Assembly: GCA_020848545.1 (NCBI GenBank)
Contig: JADLHZ010000084.1
Span: forward strand, 176,381-240,380
Direction: 5' to 3'
DNA length: 64,000 bases
DNA from: Deltaproteobacteria bacterium
GTDB lineage: Bacteria; Myxococcota; JADLHZ01
A program made the position numbers and the translations under genes. Below the pieces are notes generated by a model. It ran no database searches, was not told where the DNA came from, and saw nothing but the letters and a program-made list of their open reading frames with translations. Positions 10,386-18,608 of the stretch are shown here, piece after piece. Positions within the stretch are counted from its first letter, which is position 1; every line of letters begins with the position of its first letter.

Positions 10386-11447
10386 GTGGACGACGACGCC
10401 CCGACCACGATCGATCGCTACTCCGTGCGCGGCTTGCTCGGCAAAGGCGCCATGGGCTCGGTCTATCTCGGCTTCGACGACAAGCTCGGCCGCGAGGTGG
10501 CGATCAAGGTGATCGCCGCCGGCAGCGGTGACGAAGAGCAGCTTCGCCAGCGCTTTCACCGAGAGGCGCGCGCGGTCGCGATGCTGCACCATCCGAACAT
10601 CGTCGAGCTGCTCGACTACTCGGGCCAAGGCGCCGAGCAGCTCTTCTTGGTGATGGAGCGCTTGCAAGGCACGACGCTCGACAAGCTGGTCGAAAAGCGA
10701 ACGCTCGACGAGACGCAAGCCGCGGCCATCGCCTATGAGATGGCCGACGCGCTCGGACACGCGCACGACAAGGGCATCGTCCACCGCGACATCAAGCCCG
10801 AGAACATCTTCATCGAGCCGTCCGGGCGCATCGTGCTGACCGACTTCGGCATCGCCAAGGGCATCGACTTGACCGACAAGACCTTCGTCGGCGCTGGCAC
10901 GAAGCTCGTCGGCACGCCGTTGTTTGCGTCGCTCGAGCAGCTGACGCAGCCGCAAGCGGTCGGGCCACGCTCGGATCTCTTCGCGCTCGGCGCCGTGCTC
11001 TACAACGCGATGAGCGGCGTGTTTCCCTATCCCGCCGACTCGCTCGGTGAGCTCTTGCGTGCGTTGCGCGGCGCGGCGGTGCCGTTGAAGTCCGTCGTGC
11101 AAGTGTCAGGGACCTTCGACGCGCTGATCATGCGCCTCTTGCAGAGCGATCCGGCGGCGCGGCCGCAGCATGCGCGGGAAGTGCAGCGGGCGTTGCGCGG
11201 CGTGCTCGAAAAAGCGCGCGTCTTCGATCTCAAGGCCGAGATCCGCGGTGTGCTCACGGGGCAGAAGCCTGCGCGCGCAGCGGAGCGCGAGGCGGCGCCG
11301 GCGAAAGACAAGCGCTCGCCGCGAAAAACGCTGATTGTCACGCAACGCACGCTCGCGCCGGCTCGGCCCGCATGGCTCGTTCCTGTGATCGCGATCGGTA
11401 TCGCCACGGTGGCGATCGCTGCTGGCGCCGTCTGGTTCTTGCGTTGA
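10386..11447 (+). CDS. Hanks-type Ser/Thr protein kinase, C-terminally anchored
   Basis: A eukaryotic-like protein kinase that phosphorylates Ser/Thr of unknown partners. All catalytic elements are present: glycine loop GKGAMGSVY (19-27), Lys41 in VAIKV, Glu60 in helix C, HRDIKPEN (133-140) and DFGIAKG (153-159). The kinase domain covers about residues 11-280. A basic, Pro/Ala-rich linker leads to a single C-terminal transmembrane helix (about 328-351) that ends almost at the C-terminus. The kinase therefore hangs from the membrane by its tail and has no outside sensor domain, unlike PASTA kinases. The start is GTG, chosen because the kinase fold begins ten residues later. The stop codon overlaps one copy of the 20-nt GTCGCC repeat. 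The FHA protein at 2910-4835 is a candidate substrate. Confidence 0.95.
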   Translation: MDDDAPTTIDRYSVRGLLGKGAMGSVYLGFDDKLGREVAIKVIAAGSGDEEQLRQRFHREARAVAMLHHPNIVELLDYSGQGAEQLFLVMERLQGTTLDKLVEKRTLDETQAAAIAYEMADALGHAHDKGIVHRDIKPENIFIEPSGRIVLTDFGIAKGIDLTDKTFVGAGTKLVGTPLFASLEQLTQPQAVGPRSDLFALGAVLYNAMSGVFPYPADSLGELLRALRGAAVPLKSVVQVSGTFDALIMRLLQSDPAARPQHAREVQRALRGVLEKARVFDLKAEIRGVLTGQKPARAAEREAAPAKDKRSPRKTLIVTQRTLAPARPAWLVPVIAIGIATVAIAAGAVWFLR

Positions 11448-11461
11448 CGTCGCCGTCGCCG
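11442..11461. repeat. Copy of the 20-nt GTCGCC repeat over the kinase stop codon
   Basis: Identical, base for base, to 4847-4866 and to the complement of 4979-4998. Here it overlaps the TGA stop of the kinase gene. No partner arm is seen nearby, so this copy would not form the long stem seen at 4847-5006. Confidence 0.55.
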
Positions 11462-11547
11462 GTCGTTGTCCTCCGTGTCCGTCATCACATTCGCCGTGCA
11501 TGCGAATTGCACCTCTCGTGTGTTGTAGCGAGAGGAGGCTCACTTCC

Positions 11548-11742
11548 ATGTCAGAGAAATTCGATGAGACGAGCACGAAAACGCCTGCATTCCGCCCCGC
11601 GGTGATCGCCGAAAGCGACCGGCAGGGCGCCGTGAATTTGCGGGTGTTTCGTGTGAAATTACCGCTGCAAACCCCGCTCGATTTCGCCGTCGCCCAGCTC
11701 TACCGTTCGTGGCCGAAGCCGCGTCCGCGCAGGGACAATTAG
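11548..11742 (+). CDS. Small hypothetical protein
   Basis: A 64-residue open frame with a good Shine-Dalgarno (AGGAGG, 9 nt before ATG 11548), which is the main reason to call it. The product begins MSEKFDETSTKTPAF and ends with a basic, Pro-rich tail (RSWPKPRPRRDN). There are no signal peptide, transmembrane segment or cysteines. A longer in-frame start at 11500 has no ribosome binding site. I do not recognise it. The base composition is lower in GC than the neighbours, as in the following non-coding stretch. It may be a lineage-specific small protein or an accidental frame. Confidence 0.45.
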   Translation: MSEKFDETSTKTPAFRPAVIAESDRQGAVNLRVFRVKLPLQTPLDFAVAQLYRSWPKPRPRRDN

Positions 11743-12025
11743 CTGACATTCAGATCCGACCGCGCAGGGTTTCCCTCACCACATCTGTTCACATCTCTCG
11801 GGAACGGCCGTCGCACTACGGTTGACCGCGGTCGCACCACCATCGCGCCGTCGTCCGGCCACGGTTCTCCGTCCTGCGACCACAGTTTTCCGTCGTCCGA
11901 CCACGGTCAACGACGCGCCGGCGTTACAATTTCGAGAAATCGTACTTTTCGACGTAAGGTTTTCCTCCTTCGCGCATGTGTCTGCTGACTCGGAATGGTT
12001 CCGAGTCACAAACAAGGAGTGGCCC
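11743..12025 (+). promoter_or_regulatory. Long leader upstream of 12026 gene: 21-nt repeats and hairpin
   Basis: This 283-bp gap has no gene. It contains imperfect tandem repeats of 21 nt (11806-11910), of which the last three, starting at 11848, 11869 and 11890, are in exact phase with the pattern CCGTC.T.CG.CCAC.GTT. Further down a perfect 9-bp hairpin (GACTCGGAA, loop TGG, TTCCGAGTC; 11987-12007) ends 6 nt before the AAGGAG of the next gene. Such a hairpin could be an operator or hold back translation. The function is unknown. Confidence 0.5.
11806..11910. repeat. Five imperfect 21-nt tandem repeats
   Basis: Units at about 11806, 11827, 11848, 11869 and 11890. Units three to five share CCGTC at the start and CCAC.GT near the end; the first two are more degenerate. 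The count is low and the units touch each other without spacers, so this is not a CRISPR array. Direct repeats in front of a gene may be binding sites for a regulator. Confidence 0.55.
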
Positions 12026-12547
12026 ATGGCCGCGAAGAAGAAGATGATGTCGTTCCCGCAGTACAACCTGTTGATGAAAGCCGTGCACATCGCTGCACAG
12101 GTTCGGCTCCCGGAGGTGGCCGTCCTGAGCGAAGAAGATCGCGCGCGTCAGCCGCGGGCGCGCACGGACTTCGCGAGCGAAGCGCCGCGCCTCATCGCGC
12201 TGGCGAAGGAAGTCGGCCTCGAGCTGCCGGGTCTCTCGCTCGAAGCGCTCGCCGATGACTTGGAGTTCATCGCAGAGCTCGATCCGGTGCGCGACGCAGT
12301 CGTCGACGCGTTCGAACCGTTGCTCCGCGCGCTCGACGACACGTTGCTCGCGCGGCGTGGCAAGGCGTGGACGACGTATCACGCGTACGTCGCGACGCTG
12401 ACGAAGTTGGCGGAGACCGATCCGCAGATCGCGCTCAAGGTGAAGCCGATCGTCGAATACTTGTCGGTGCAGAAGCGTGCGAAGCCGGCGAGCAACGATG
12501 ACTCGGAGCCGAAGCCGAGCCCTGAGCCGGTGAAGGTGCCTGCGTAG
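12026..12547 (+). CDS. Hypothetical helical protein
   Basis: A 173-residue soluble protein of unknown family. AAGGAG lies 6 nt before ATG 12026 and decides the start; an in-frame upstream start would translate the repeat region. The product opens with a basic stretch (MAAKKKMMSFPQYNLLMKAVHIAAQ), is otherwise almost all alpha-helical with leucine-rich segments (about 55-150, for example LSLEALADDLEFIAELDPVR), and has a Lys/Pro/Ser-rich tail. No cysteine, signal peptide or transmembrane helix was seen. A strong hairpin follows the stop. The long, repeat-containing leader suggests that the gene is specially regulated. Confidence 0.72.
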   Translation: MAAKKKMMSFPQYNLLMKAVHIAAQVRLPEVAVLSEEDRARQPRARTDFASEAPRLIALAKEVGLELPGLSLEALADDLEFIAELDPVRDAVVDAFEPLLRALDDTLLARRGKAWTTYHAYVATLTKLAETDPQIALKVKPIVEYLSVQKRAKPASNDDSEPKPSPEPVKVPA

Positions 12548-12561
12548 TCCGAGGCGTGACG

Positions 12562-12600
12562 CGATCGACCGGGAGCGGGCGTGTGGCTCCCGGTCGATCG
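12562..12600. terminator. Strong bidirectional hairpin terminator
   Basis: A perfect 15-bp stem (CGATCGACCGGGAGC and its complement) with the 9-nt loop GGGCGTGTG, located 14 bp after the stop of the 12026 gene and 47 bp before the end of the convergent AAA ATPase gene. There is no T-run, which is common for terminators in GC-rich bacteria. It is well placed to end transcription from both sides. Confidence 0.7.
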
Positions 12601-12647
12601 TGGTCATGGTCAAATTGTCTTCCGCCGCTCAGTCTGCCTCGGCCGAG

Positions 12648-14150
12648 TCAGCGGAGCAGCATCATGCTTGACAGAGGAAGTGCAACGATGTCGGGACCAA
12701 AGTCGATGTCGGTGTCGGATTGAGTAATGACGACGCCAAACGGCGCGTTGTTCACGGTCCTTCGCACAAAGCTACGCAACCCCGCGACGTCTCGCACCGG
12801 GTCCGGCGTCGCTTGGTATTTGACCTCGATCGGGATCCGTCGCGTGCCGACGGTGATCACGAAGTCTATTTCCGCGTCGCCGCCACGCTCCGGCACATGG
12901 GCGATATCCAGGCCTACGATGGTCGATAATACGGCTCCGACAACGCTCTCGGCGACTCGCCCCGCGAGCGTCGAAAGCGCAGGCTGTTGTGTCAACTCGG
13001 CCGGCACGAGTGGCACGACCTCCTGCAGCCAGCTCGCGCGAAGGGCATGATCGACGAGACAAAGCTTGGGGCTTCCGCGCTTCTTCTTCAGGCGGATCTC
13101 TAGGGGTTCTATCGCCCGGATGAGCAACGCTTCGGACAAGAATCGGAGGTACTGGCGTACGCGGTTGTCTCCGAGGTTGGCACCGAAAACTTGGCGCGCG
13201 TCTTCTGCAAGGGTGTGAATCGGTGGAGCCTGCCCAGCGTAGCGGCACGCCAGGCGAAAGACCTCTTGGAGCAAAGCTTCGTCTCGTCGTCGGCCGCGCT
13301 CGCCGAGGCGAAGGTCGTGCTGAATCACGCGCTTTACGACGGTCTCGTTCAGCTGATCCGCGATCTGCGGCCACGTCACGTCGGCCCGCGCATGGCCGAT
13401 GGGATAGCCACCCCGCTCAGAGAAGAATGCAAATACAGAATCACGCGCGGCCGCTTCTCGAACACCTCGCCGTCGCAGCTCTTGCCAGAACTCGACTTGC
13501 GCTAGCGGGCCTAACCCGTTGTCCGCGAGCGAGGGAGCGCCGAGTGGAATGTCGCGAAGAGCGGCTATTTCGGTGAGCGACAAGACGCCTGCTTCGATCG
13601 TGTTGATGCGTCCAGCGAGACTGTCGCGTCCAAGCTCCAGGCGTAGCGCCGAGCTTCCCGTGACGACGACTTGCGTTGAGGATGTGTCGACGAGCGCTTT
13701 GAGTTGTGGTGCCCACCCTGACAGGTTCTGCACTTCGTCGAGGAAAAGATATGTCGGACGACCTGCCGCCGCCGCTTCATTCAGGCTTTCACCGAGCACG
13801 ACATGCTCGAACCAATCGACGATGCGAATTATCGGATCCACGCCGACCGCATCGAGTGCACCGAGATCGTCGAACTGTACGCGCAACACGCGCTTGCCCT
13901 CGACGCCGGATGCGAGCAGATCGGACAGCACGTGCATCTGGGAAGTCGTCTTGCCAATCTGGCGCGCGCCGCGAACAACGATGATGGGAGCGACGCGACT
14001 GTCCAATCGCCGCTTGATCTGAGCGACCAAATGTCGACGGTGAGGAGGAAGGATCTGCATGGGCTGCCCAGCCCACCAAGGGTTCATCCGCCGCAGCAGA
14101 AGCTCCAAGGCGCCCGGGATGGCGACGGCTGCGGCAGGAAAAGACGCCAT
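12648..14150 (-). CDS. AAA ATPase with DUF4143-like C-terminal domain
   Basis: A 500-residue protein of the AAA_14/DUF4143 family. Walker A is GARQIGKTT (61-69), Walker B YLFLDEVQN (134-142), and a sensor-like VVTGSSALRL follows near 160. The C-terminal third ends in a nuclease-like fold with IDFVITVGTRRIPIEVKYQ (about 435-455), the usual D...E.K arrangement of DUF4143 proteins. Their cell function is poorly known; they are often accessory and move between genomes. Lower GC content and more mixed codon use than the neighbours fit recent transfer. The start is taken at 14150; Met22 (14087) is an alternative because related proteins often begin near NPWW. No partner gene such as an antitoxin is visible. 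Confidence 0.88.
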   Translation of the reverse strand: MASFPAAAVAIPGALELLLRRMNPWWAGQPMQILPPHRRHLVAQIKRRLDSRVAPIIVVRGARQIGKTTSQMHVLSDLLASGVEGKRVLRVQFDDLGALDAVGVDPIIRIVDWFEHVVLGESLNEAAAAGRPTYLFLDEVQNLSGWAPQLKALVDTSSTQVVVTGSSALRLELGRDSLAGRINTIEAGVLSLTEIAALRDIPLGAPSLADNGLGPLAQVEFWQELRRRGVREAAARDSVFAFFSERGGYPIGHARADVTWPQIADQLNETVVKRVIQHDLRLGERGRRRDEALLQEVFRLACRYAGQAPPIHTLAEDARQVFGANLGDNRVRQYLRFLSEALLIRAIEPLEIRLKKKRGSPKLCLVDHALRASWLQEVVPLVPAELTQQPALSTLAGRVAESVVGAVLSTIVGLDIAHVPERGGDAEIDFVITVGTRRIPIEVKYQATPDPVRDVAGLRSFVRRTVNNAPFGVVITQSDTDIDFGPDIVALPLSSMMLLR

Positions 14151-14188
14151 GATCCGGTGACGCTAACTCAGGCTCGGCTCGACGACAA

Positions 14189-14482
14189 TCACCGCCGATC
14201 GTCGACCATGCCGCGCGCGCAGCGTTCGCTGACGAAGGCGCGCGCGCGCTCGCAGCGTTCCTTGCTGTCGACGCAACGCGCCTGCGCCGTCGCGTCGTCC
14301 TGCGCACGTTCGGCACGGTCGCAGTACTCCTTCGCCAAGTCGCAGATCGTGTCGCGCAAGCGCTCCGCGTCCGCGCAGTCGCCACCACCTGTCGCCGGCA
14401 ACGCGCGCGCGAGGGCTTGTTCGAGCGACTCGAAGGTCACGCCACACGAGGTGAGAAACAGCGCCAAGATCGCGAGCCTCAT
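14189..14482 (-). CDS. Small Cys-rich lipoprotein of sigma factor operon
   Basis: A 97-residue predicted lipoprotein. The signal peptide MRLAILALFLTSCG has the lipobox Cys at residue 13. The mature part is helical and holds five further cysteines in regular spacing (DCADAERLRDTICD, KEYCDR, ARCVDSKERCE, SERCARG). The ATG overlaps the stop codon of the upstream membrane protein gene (ATGA), so translation is probably coupled. As third gene of a sigma factor / putative anti-sigma / lipoprotein operon, it may sense or report envelope conditions, which is inference. No homologue is recognised. Confidence 0.75.
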   Translation of the reverse strand: MRLAILALFLTSCGVTFESLEQALARALPATGGGDCADAERLRDTICDLAKEYCDRAERAQDDATAQARCVDSKERCERARAFVSERCARGMVDDRR

Positions 14483-15249
14483 TTGAGCAGCGCCTGCAGT
14501 AGATCGTCGCAAAGGACGAGCGCAGCGTAGAGGTCGTCCGCCTCGGCTTTGTCGTGTCCGAGCGCTTTGTGCGCATTCGCTCGCGTGAGCAAGAGGTTCA
14601 CGGTGAACACGTCGGTCGCGCGGCCGAGCGCCAGCCCGCGATTCGCGCTGGCGAGTGCCGCTTGCGCGTCTCCGGTTTGCAGCTCGATCGCAGAGAGCCG
14701 CGCGAACGCGTCGCGCTGGAGCACGCGCGCATCGGCTGGGGCGATCTCCGAGGGAGGCGCCGCAGCGAACGAGCTGAGCGCCGCCTTCGCCGCGCCGAGA
14801 TCACCGCTGCGCAAGGCCGCGTCGACGCGCGCGTACGTCGGCTCCGCGGCGCGCAGCTTCGGCGTTTGCAACAGCGACTGTCGATACGGTTGCATCGCCG
14901 CGTCCACGCCTTCGCTGCGTCCGCTCTTTGCCGCCGCGGCTTGCGCGCCGACGAGTGCGGCGGTCGGTTTCGGCAGCGTTTCTGTTGGCGCGCGCACGAA
15001 CCAGACGAGGACGATCGCCGCAGCGACAGCCGCCACGGCGCCTGCTCGAGCGAGCCAGCGCGGTCGGCGGCGTAGCCGGAGGCGCGCTTCGATGGCTTCG
15101 ATCCGCTCTTCCGTCAGCGGCTTGTTCACGTGCTGCAAGAGCGCAGGCACAGCGGTGTCATCGGGCATAGCCTTGCCGCCGTCGATCCACTCGGCGAGCC
15201 GGCGGGCTTTTTCGATCTCCTCCGGTGTCGGCTCGGGTTCGTCGGTCAT
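14479..15249 (-). CDS. Putative anti-sigma factor with TPR-like periplasmic domain
   Basis: A 256-residue single-pass inner-membrane protein. The N-terminal 60 residues are cytosolic and acidic to basic (EPEPTPEEIEKARRLAEWIDGG), like the sigma-binding part of anti-sigma factors, but without the HxxxCxxC zinc motif. One transmembrane helix covers about 66-85. The outer domain (about 100-256) is helical, with TPR-like phrases such as LRSGDLGAAKAALSSFAAAP and LQTGDAQAALASANRGLALG. The start codon overlaps the sigma factor stop (ATGA), and its own stop overlaps the next start, so three genes are translated in series. The anti-sigma role is inferred from position and topology, not from a recognised domain. 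Confidence 0.72.
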   Translation of the reverse strand: MTDEPEPTPEEIEKARRLAEWIDGGKAMPDDTAVPALLQHVNKPLTEERIEAIEARLRLRRRPRWLARAGAVAAVAAAIVLVWFVRAPTETLPKPTAALVGAQAAAAKSGRSEGVDAAMQPYRQSLLQTPKLRAAEPTYARVDAALRSGDLGAAKAALSSFAAAPPSEIAPADARVLQRDAFARLSAIELQTGDAQAALASANRGLALGRATDVFTVNLLLTRANAHKALGHDKAEADDLYAALVLCDDLLQALLK

Positions 15250-15794
15250 CGATCGCCTCCGTTCCAGATCTGGGCAAAGGCGTCGAGTGCGCGGGACAGA
15301 GCGACGTCGAATGCGCCTGCGCTGATTCCGAGCGCTTCGCCGGCGACTTGGCTCGACAGCTCTTCGAAGAATCGCAGCTCGATCGCGCGACGATGGCGTT
15401 CGCTGAGCTGGCTGAGCACGGTCTTCACGCGTGCTTGCATCTTTGGCCAATCGATCATGCGATCGAGATCGGGAACGTCGCTCGCGTCGAGGAGCTTGCC
15501 GAAGCCGTCGAACGCTTTTTCGCCGCTCTTGTATTTGCGGCTCAGCATGAACGCGTTGTTCACCGCCATTTTGCGCAGCCAGAAGTAGATGCTGCGTCCG
15601 TTCGTGTCGAAGGTGTGCATCTGCTCGAACGCGCTGCGGAAGGTGTCGGCGAGCACGTCGTCTGCTGCGGCGGGGTTGCGAGTGATCGGCGCGACGGCGG
15701 AGTACAGCGGGCGCACGAACGTTCGGTAGATTTGCGTGAACGCGCGTGTATCGCCGCGCTTGGCGCGCTCGGACCACGATCGCTCCTGCGCCAT
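15246..15794 (-). CDS. ECF-type RNA polymerase sigma factor
   Basis: A sigma-70 family protein of the extracytoplasmic-function type, 182 residues. Region 2 spans about 20-95 (AFTQIYRTFVRPLYSAVA, ADDVLADTFRSAFEQMHTF, WLRKMAVNNAF). Region 4 spans about 115-175 (LSQLSERHRRAIELRFFEE, then the helix-turn-helix GEALGISAGAFDVALSRAL). It directs core polymerase to a small set of promoters. I start at ATG 15794 (MAQERSWSERAKRG); a GTG eleven codons upstream (VQDFDDPAW) is possible. The stop overlaps the start of the putative anti-sigma gene. The 175 bp before it reach back to the Leu-dehydrogenase gene, which ends at 15970, and should contain its own promoter. Confidence 0.9.
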   Translation of the reverse strand: MAQERSWSERAKRGDTRAFTQIYRTFVRPLYSAVAPITRNPAAADDVLADTFRSAFEQMHTFDTNGRSIYFWLRKMAVNNAFMLSRKYKSGEKAFDGFGKLLDASDVPDLDRMIDWPKMQARVKTVLSQLSERHRRAIELRFFEELSSQVAGEALGISAGAFDVALSRALDAFAQIWNGGDR

Positions 15795-15969
15795 CCACGC
15801 CGGGTCGTCGAAGTCTTGCACGCGGATGGAGGGTAGGGGAGCGACCGGAGTAGCGCAACTTTTGCCAGCGGAAGAGAGCGGAGCGGAGTCGGGGTGAGGC
15901 CACACGGCCGGCGTGGATGTCAGCGTCGCTTGATCCGCTGAGCCGCGTCTCAGTGCGCCTAGACTACAA

Positions 15970-17076
15970 TCACGACACGCCGCGAATCTGCCCACCCGGA
16001 TACCCCGTGAACGTCCGCTTGATGTGGCTGATCGCCTGAATCCGCTCGAGCGCGAGGTTGTCCGCCGCGCGGAAGGTTGGGATCTTCTGCGCGCTCGCGG
16101 TCTCGAACACGCGGGTCAGGATCGTGTAGATGTTCTCGGCCTGCTGCAGCGCGCGCTCGCGGTTGTAACCTTCGAGCTCGTTCGCCACGTTGATCAAGCC
16201 GCCCGAGTTGATGACGTAGTCCGGCGCGTAGAGAATCCCGCGCTCTTGCAGCACCGCCGCCGCCGACTTGTCGTCTTCCAGCTGATTGTTCGCGGCGCCC
16301 GCGATGATCTTGCAGCGCAGGCGCGGCAGCGTTTTCGGGTTGATGATCGCGCCCAAAGCACATGGCGCGAAGATGTCGCACTCGACGTCGTAGATCTCGT
16401 CGGGCGACACGCTCGTGCAGCGCAGCTCGTTCGTCGCGCGCTTGACCGCTTCTTGATCGATGTCGCTGATGACGACCTTCGCGCCCGCTTGCACCAAGTG
16501 CTTCGCCAAGTGGTAGCCGACTTGGCCCGCGCCTTGGATCGCGATGGTCAGCGAGCTCAGAGATTCTTTGCCGTGGTAATGCTTCGCCGCCGCGCGGATG
16601 CCATGGAACACGCCGAACGCTGTCACCGGCGACGGATCGCCCGAGCCACCGAGCGCTCGCGAGATACCGGTGACATGGTTCGTCTCCATGCGCACCCACT
16701 CCATGTTGTTGACGCTGGTGCCCACATCCTCGGCGGTGATGTAGCGGCCCGCGAGCCCTTCGACGTAGCGGCCGAACGAACGGAACAGCGCTTCGTTCTT
16801 GTCCTTCTTCGGATCGCCGATGATGACCGCCTTGCCGCCGCCGAGGTTCAAGCCGGCGACTGCGGCTTTGTAGGTCATGCCGCGCGAGAGGCGGAGGACG
16901 TCGAGCAGCGCTTCGTCTTCGTTCGCGTAGGTCCACATCCGGCAGCCGCCGAGCGCAGGCCCGAGGGTCGTGTTGTGAACGGCGATGATCGCCTTCAGCT
17001 TGGTCGTCTGGTCGTAGCAGAAGACGACTTGCTCGTGGTCCTTGTGGGCGAGGCTCTCGAAGACGTTGTTCGGCAT
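15970..17076 (-). CDS. Leucine/valine-type amino acid dehydrogenase
   Basis: Member of the Glu/Leu/Phe/Val dehydrogenase family; the 368-residue size and N-terminus (TTLGPALGGCRMW) fit leucine or valine dehydrogenase, which deaminates branched-chain amino acids to 2-oxo acids with NAD+. The catalytic Lys lies in GLNLGGGKAVI (about residues 76-86) and a Rossmann loop in IQGAGQVGYHLAKHL (about 175-190). Domain I is followed by the NAD domain, and AGAANNQL and NSGGLINVANE complete the signature. In Myxobacteria such enzymes feed iso-branched fatty acid synthesis, but nothing here proves that. It is transcribed away from recA. A small inverted repeat, TCAGG-N6-CCTGA (17108-17123), lies about 30 bp upstream of the start and might be an operator. 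Confidence 0.92.
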   Translation of the reverse strand: MPNNVFESLAHKDHEQVVFCYDQTTKLKAIIAVHNTTLGPALGGCRMWTYANEDEALLDVLRLSRGMTYKAAVAGLNLGGGKAVIIGDPKKDKNEALFRSFGRYVEGLAGRYITAEDVGTSVNNMEWVRMETNHVTGISRALGGSGDPSPVTAFGVFHGIRAAAKHYHGKESLSSLTIAIQGAGQVGYHLAKHLVQAGAKVVISDIDQEAVKRATNELRCTSVSPDEIYDVECDIFAPCALGAIINPKTLPRLRCKIIAGAANNQLEDDKSAAAVLQERGILYAPDYVINSGGLINVANELEGYNRERALQQAENIYTILTRVFETASAQKIPTFRAADNLALERIQAISHIKRTFTGYPGGQIRGVS

Positions 17077-17438
17077 GGTTACTCCTATTTTCGGCGCCGG
17101 CCGTATGTCAGGAAATGGCCTGAGTCAAAGGAGATTCGCGCCGCAGGACTTTTTTTGACGCGACTTTTTCGTGACGCGCGGCAGCATCACTGAGCTGTGG
17201 CAAAATGCGCGCGGGGTGCCCATTGTAAGCAGCACCCGCATGACGACGAAACCCGAAACAGCTGAGGGCGAGTGTCAGTGTTATTCGCCCGTGTCGCGCA
17301 CGACTTGAAGGGGCCGCTGTCGACGATGAAGCCGCGCGGCTGCCTCTCGAAGCGTCAAAACGACTCGCGTCTTCCTTGACCTGTGCATCCGTTCAGGTAG
17401 GGTGCCATACACAACCCCCTGAAGAACGGAGACGACGC
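17077..17438. promoter_or_regulatory. Divergent intergenic region, Leu-DH / recA
   Basis: 362 bp without a gene, between divergent start codons. Close to the minus-strand gene: inverted repeat TCAGG-N6-CCTGA (17108-17123) and a T-rich tract near 17150. In the middle: GGGCGA-N13-TCGCCC (17266-17290). Close to recA: the promoter with LexA box listed separately. The rest shows nothing recognisable. Confidence 0.55.
17376..17403 (+). promoter_or_regulatory. recA promoter with Myxococcus-type LexA box
   Basis: TTGACC (17376-17381) and TAGGGT (17398-17403), 16 nt apart, can serve as -35 and -10 boxes. The spacer is occupied by CTGTGCATCCGTTCAGG (17381-17397), which agrees at 16 of 17 positions with the Myxococcus LexA box as I remember it, CTRHAMRYBYGTTCAGS. 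LexA bound here would block polymerase, so recA should be part of the SOS regulon. Confidence 0.7.
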
Positions 17439-18554
<1,116 letters not shown>

Positions 18555-18608
18555 TCGCCGCACGCGAAACCTGACAACCCCTTCCATCGACCGCCCGATA
18601 CCGCCCGG

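Noticed and set aside
11806..11910. CRISPR array
   Set aside because: Units of 21 nt abut without spacers, are imperfect and few; no cas genes.
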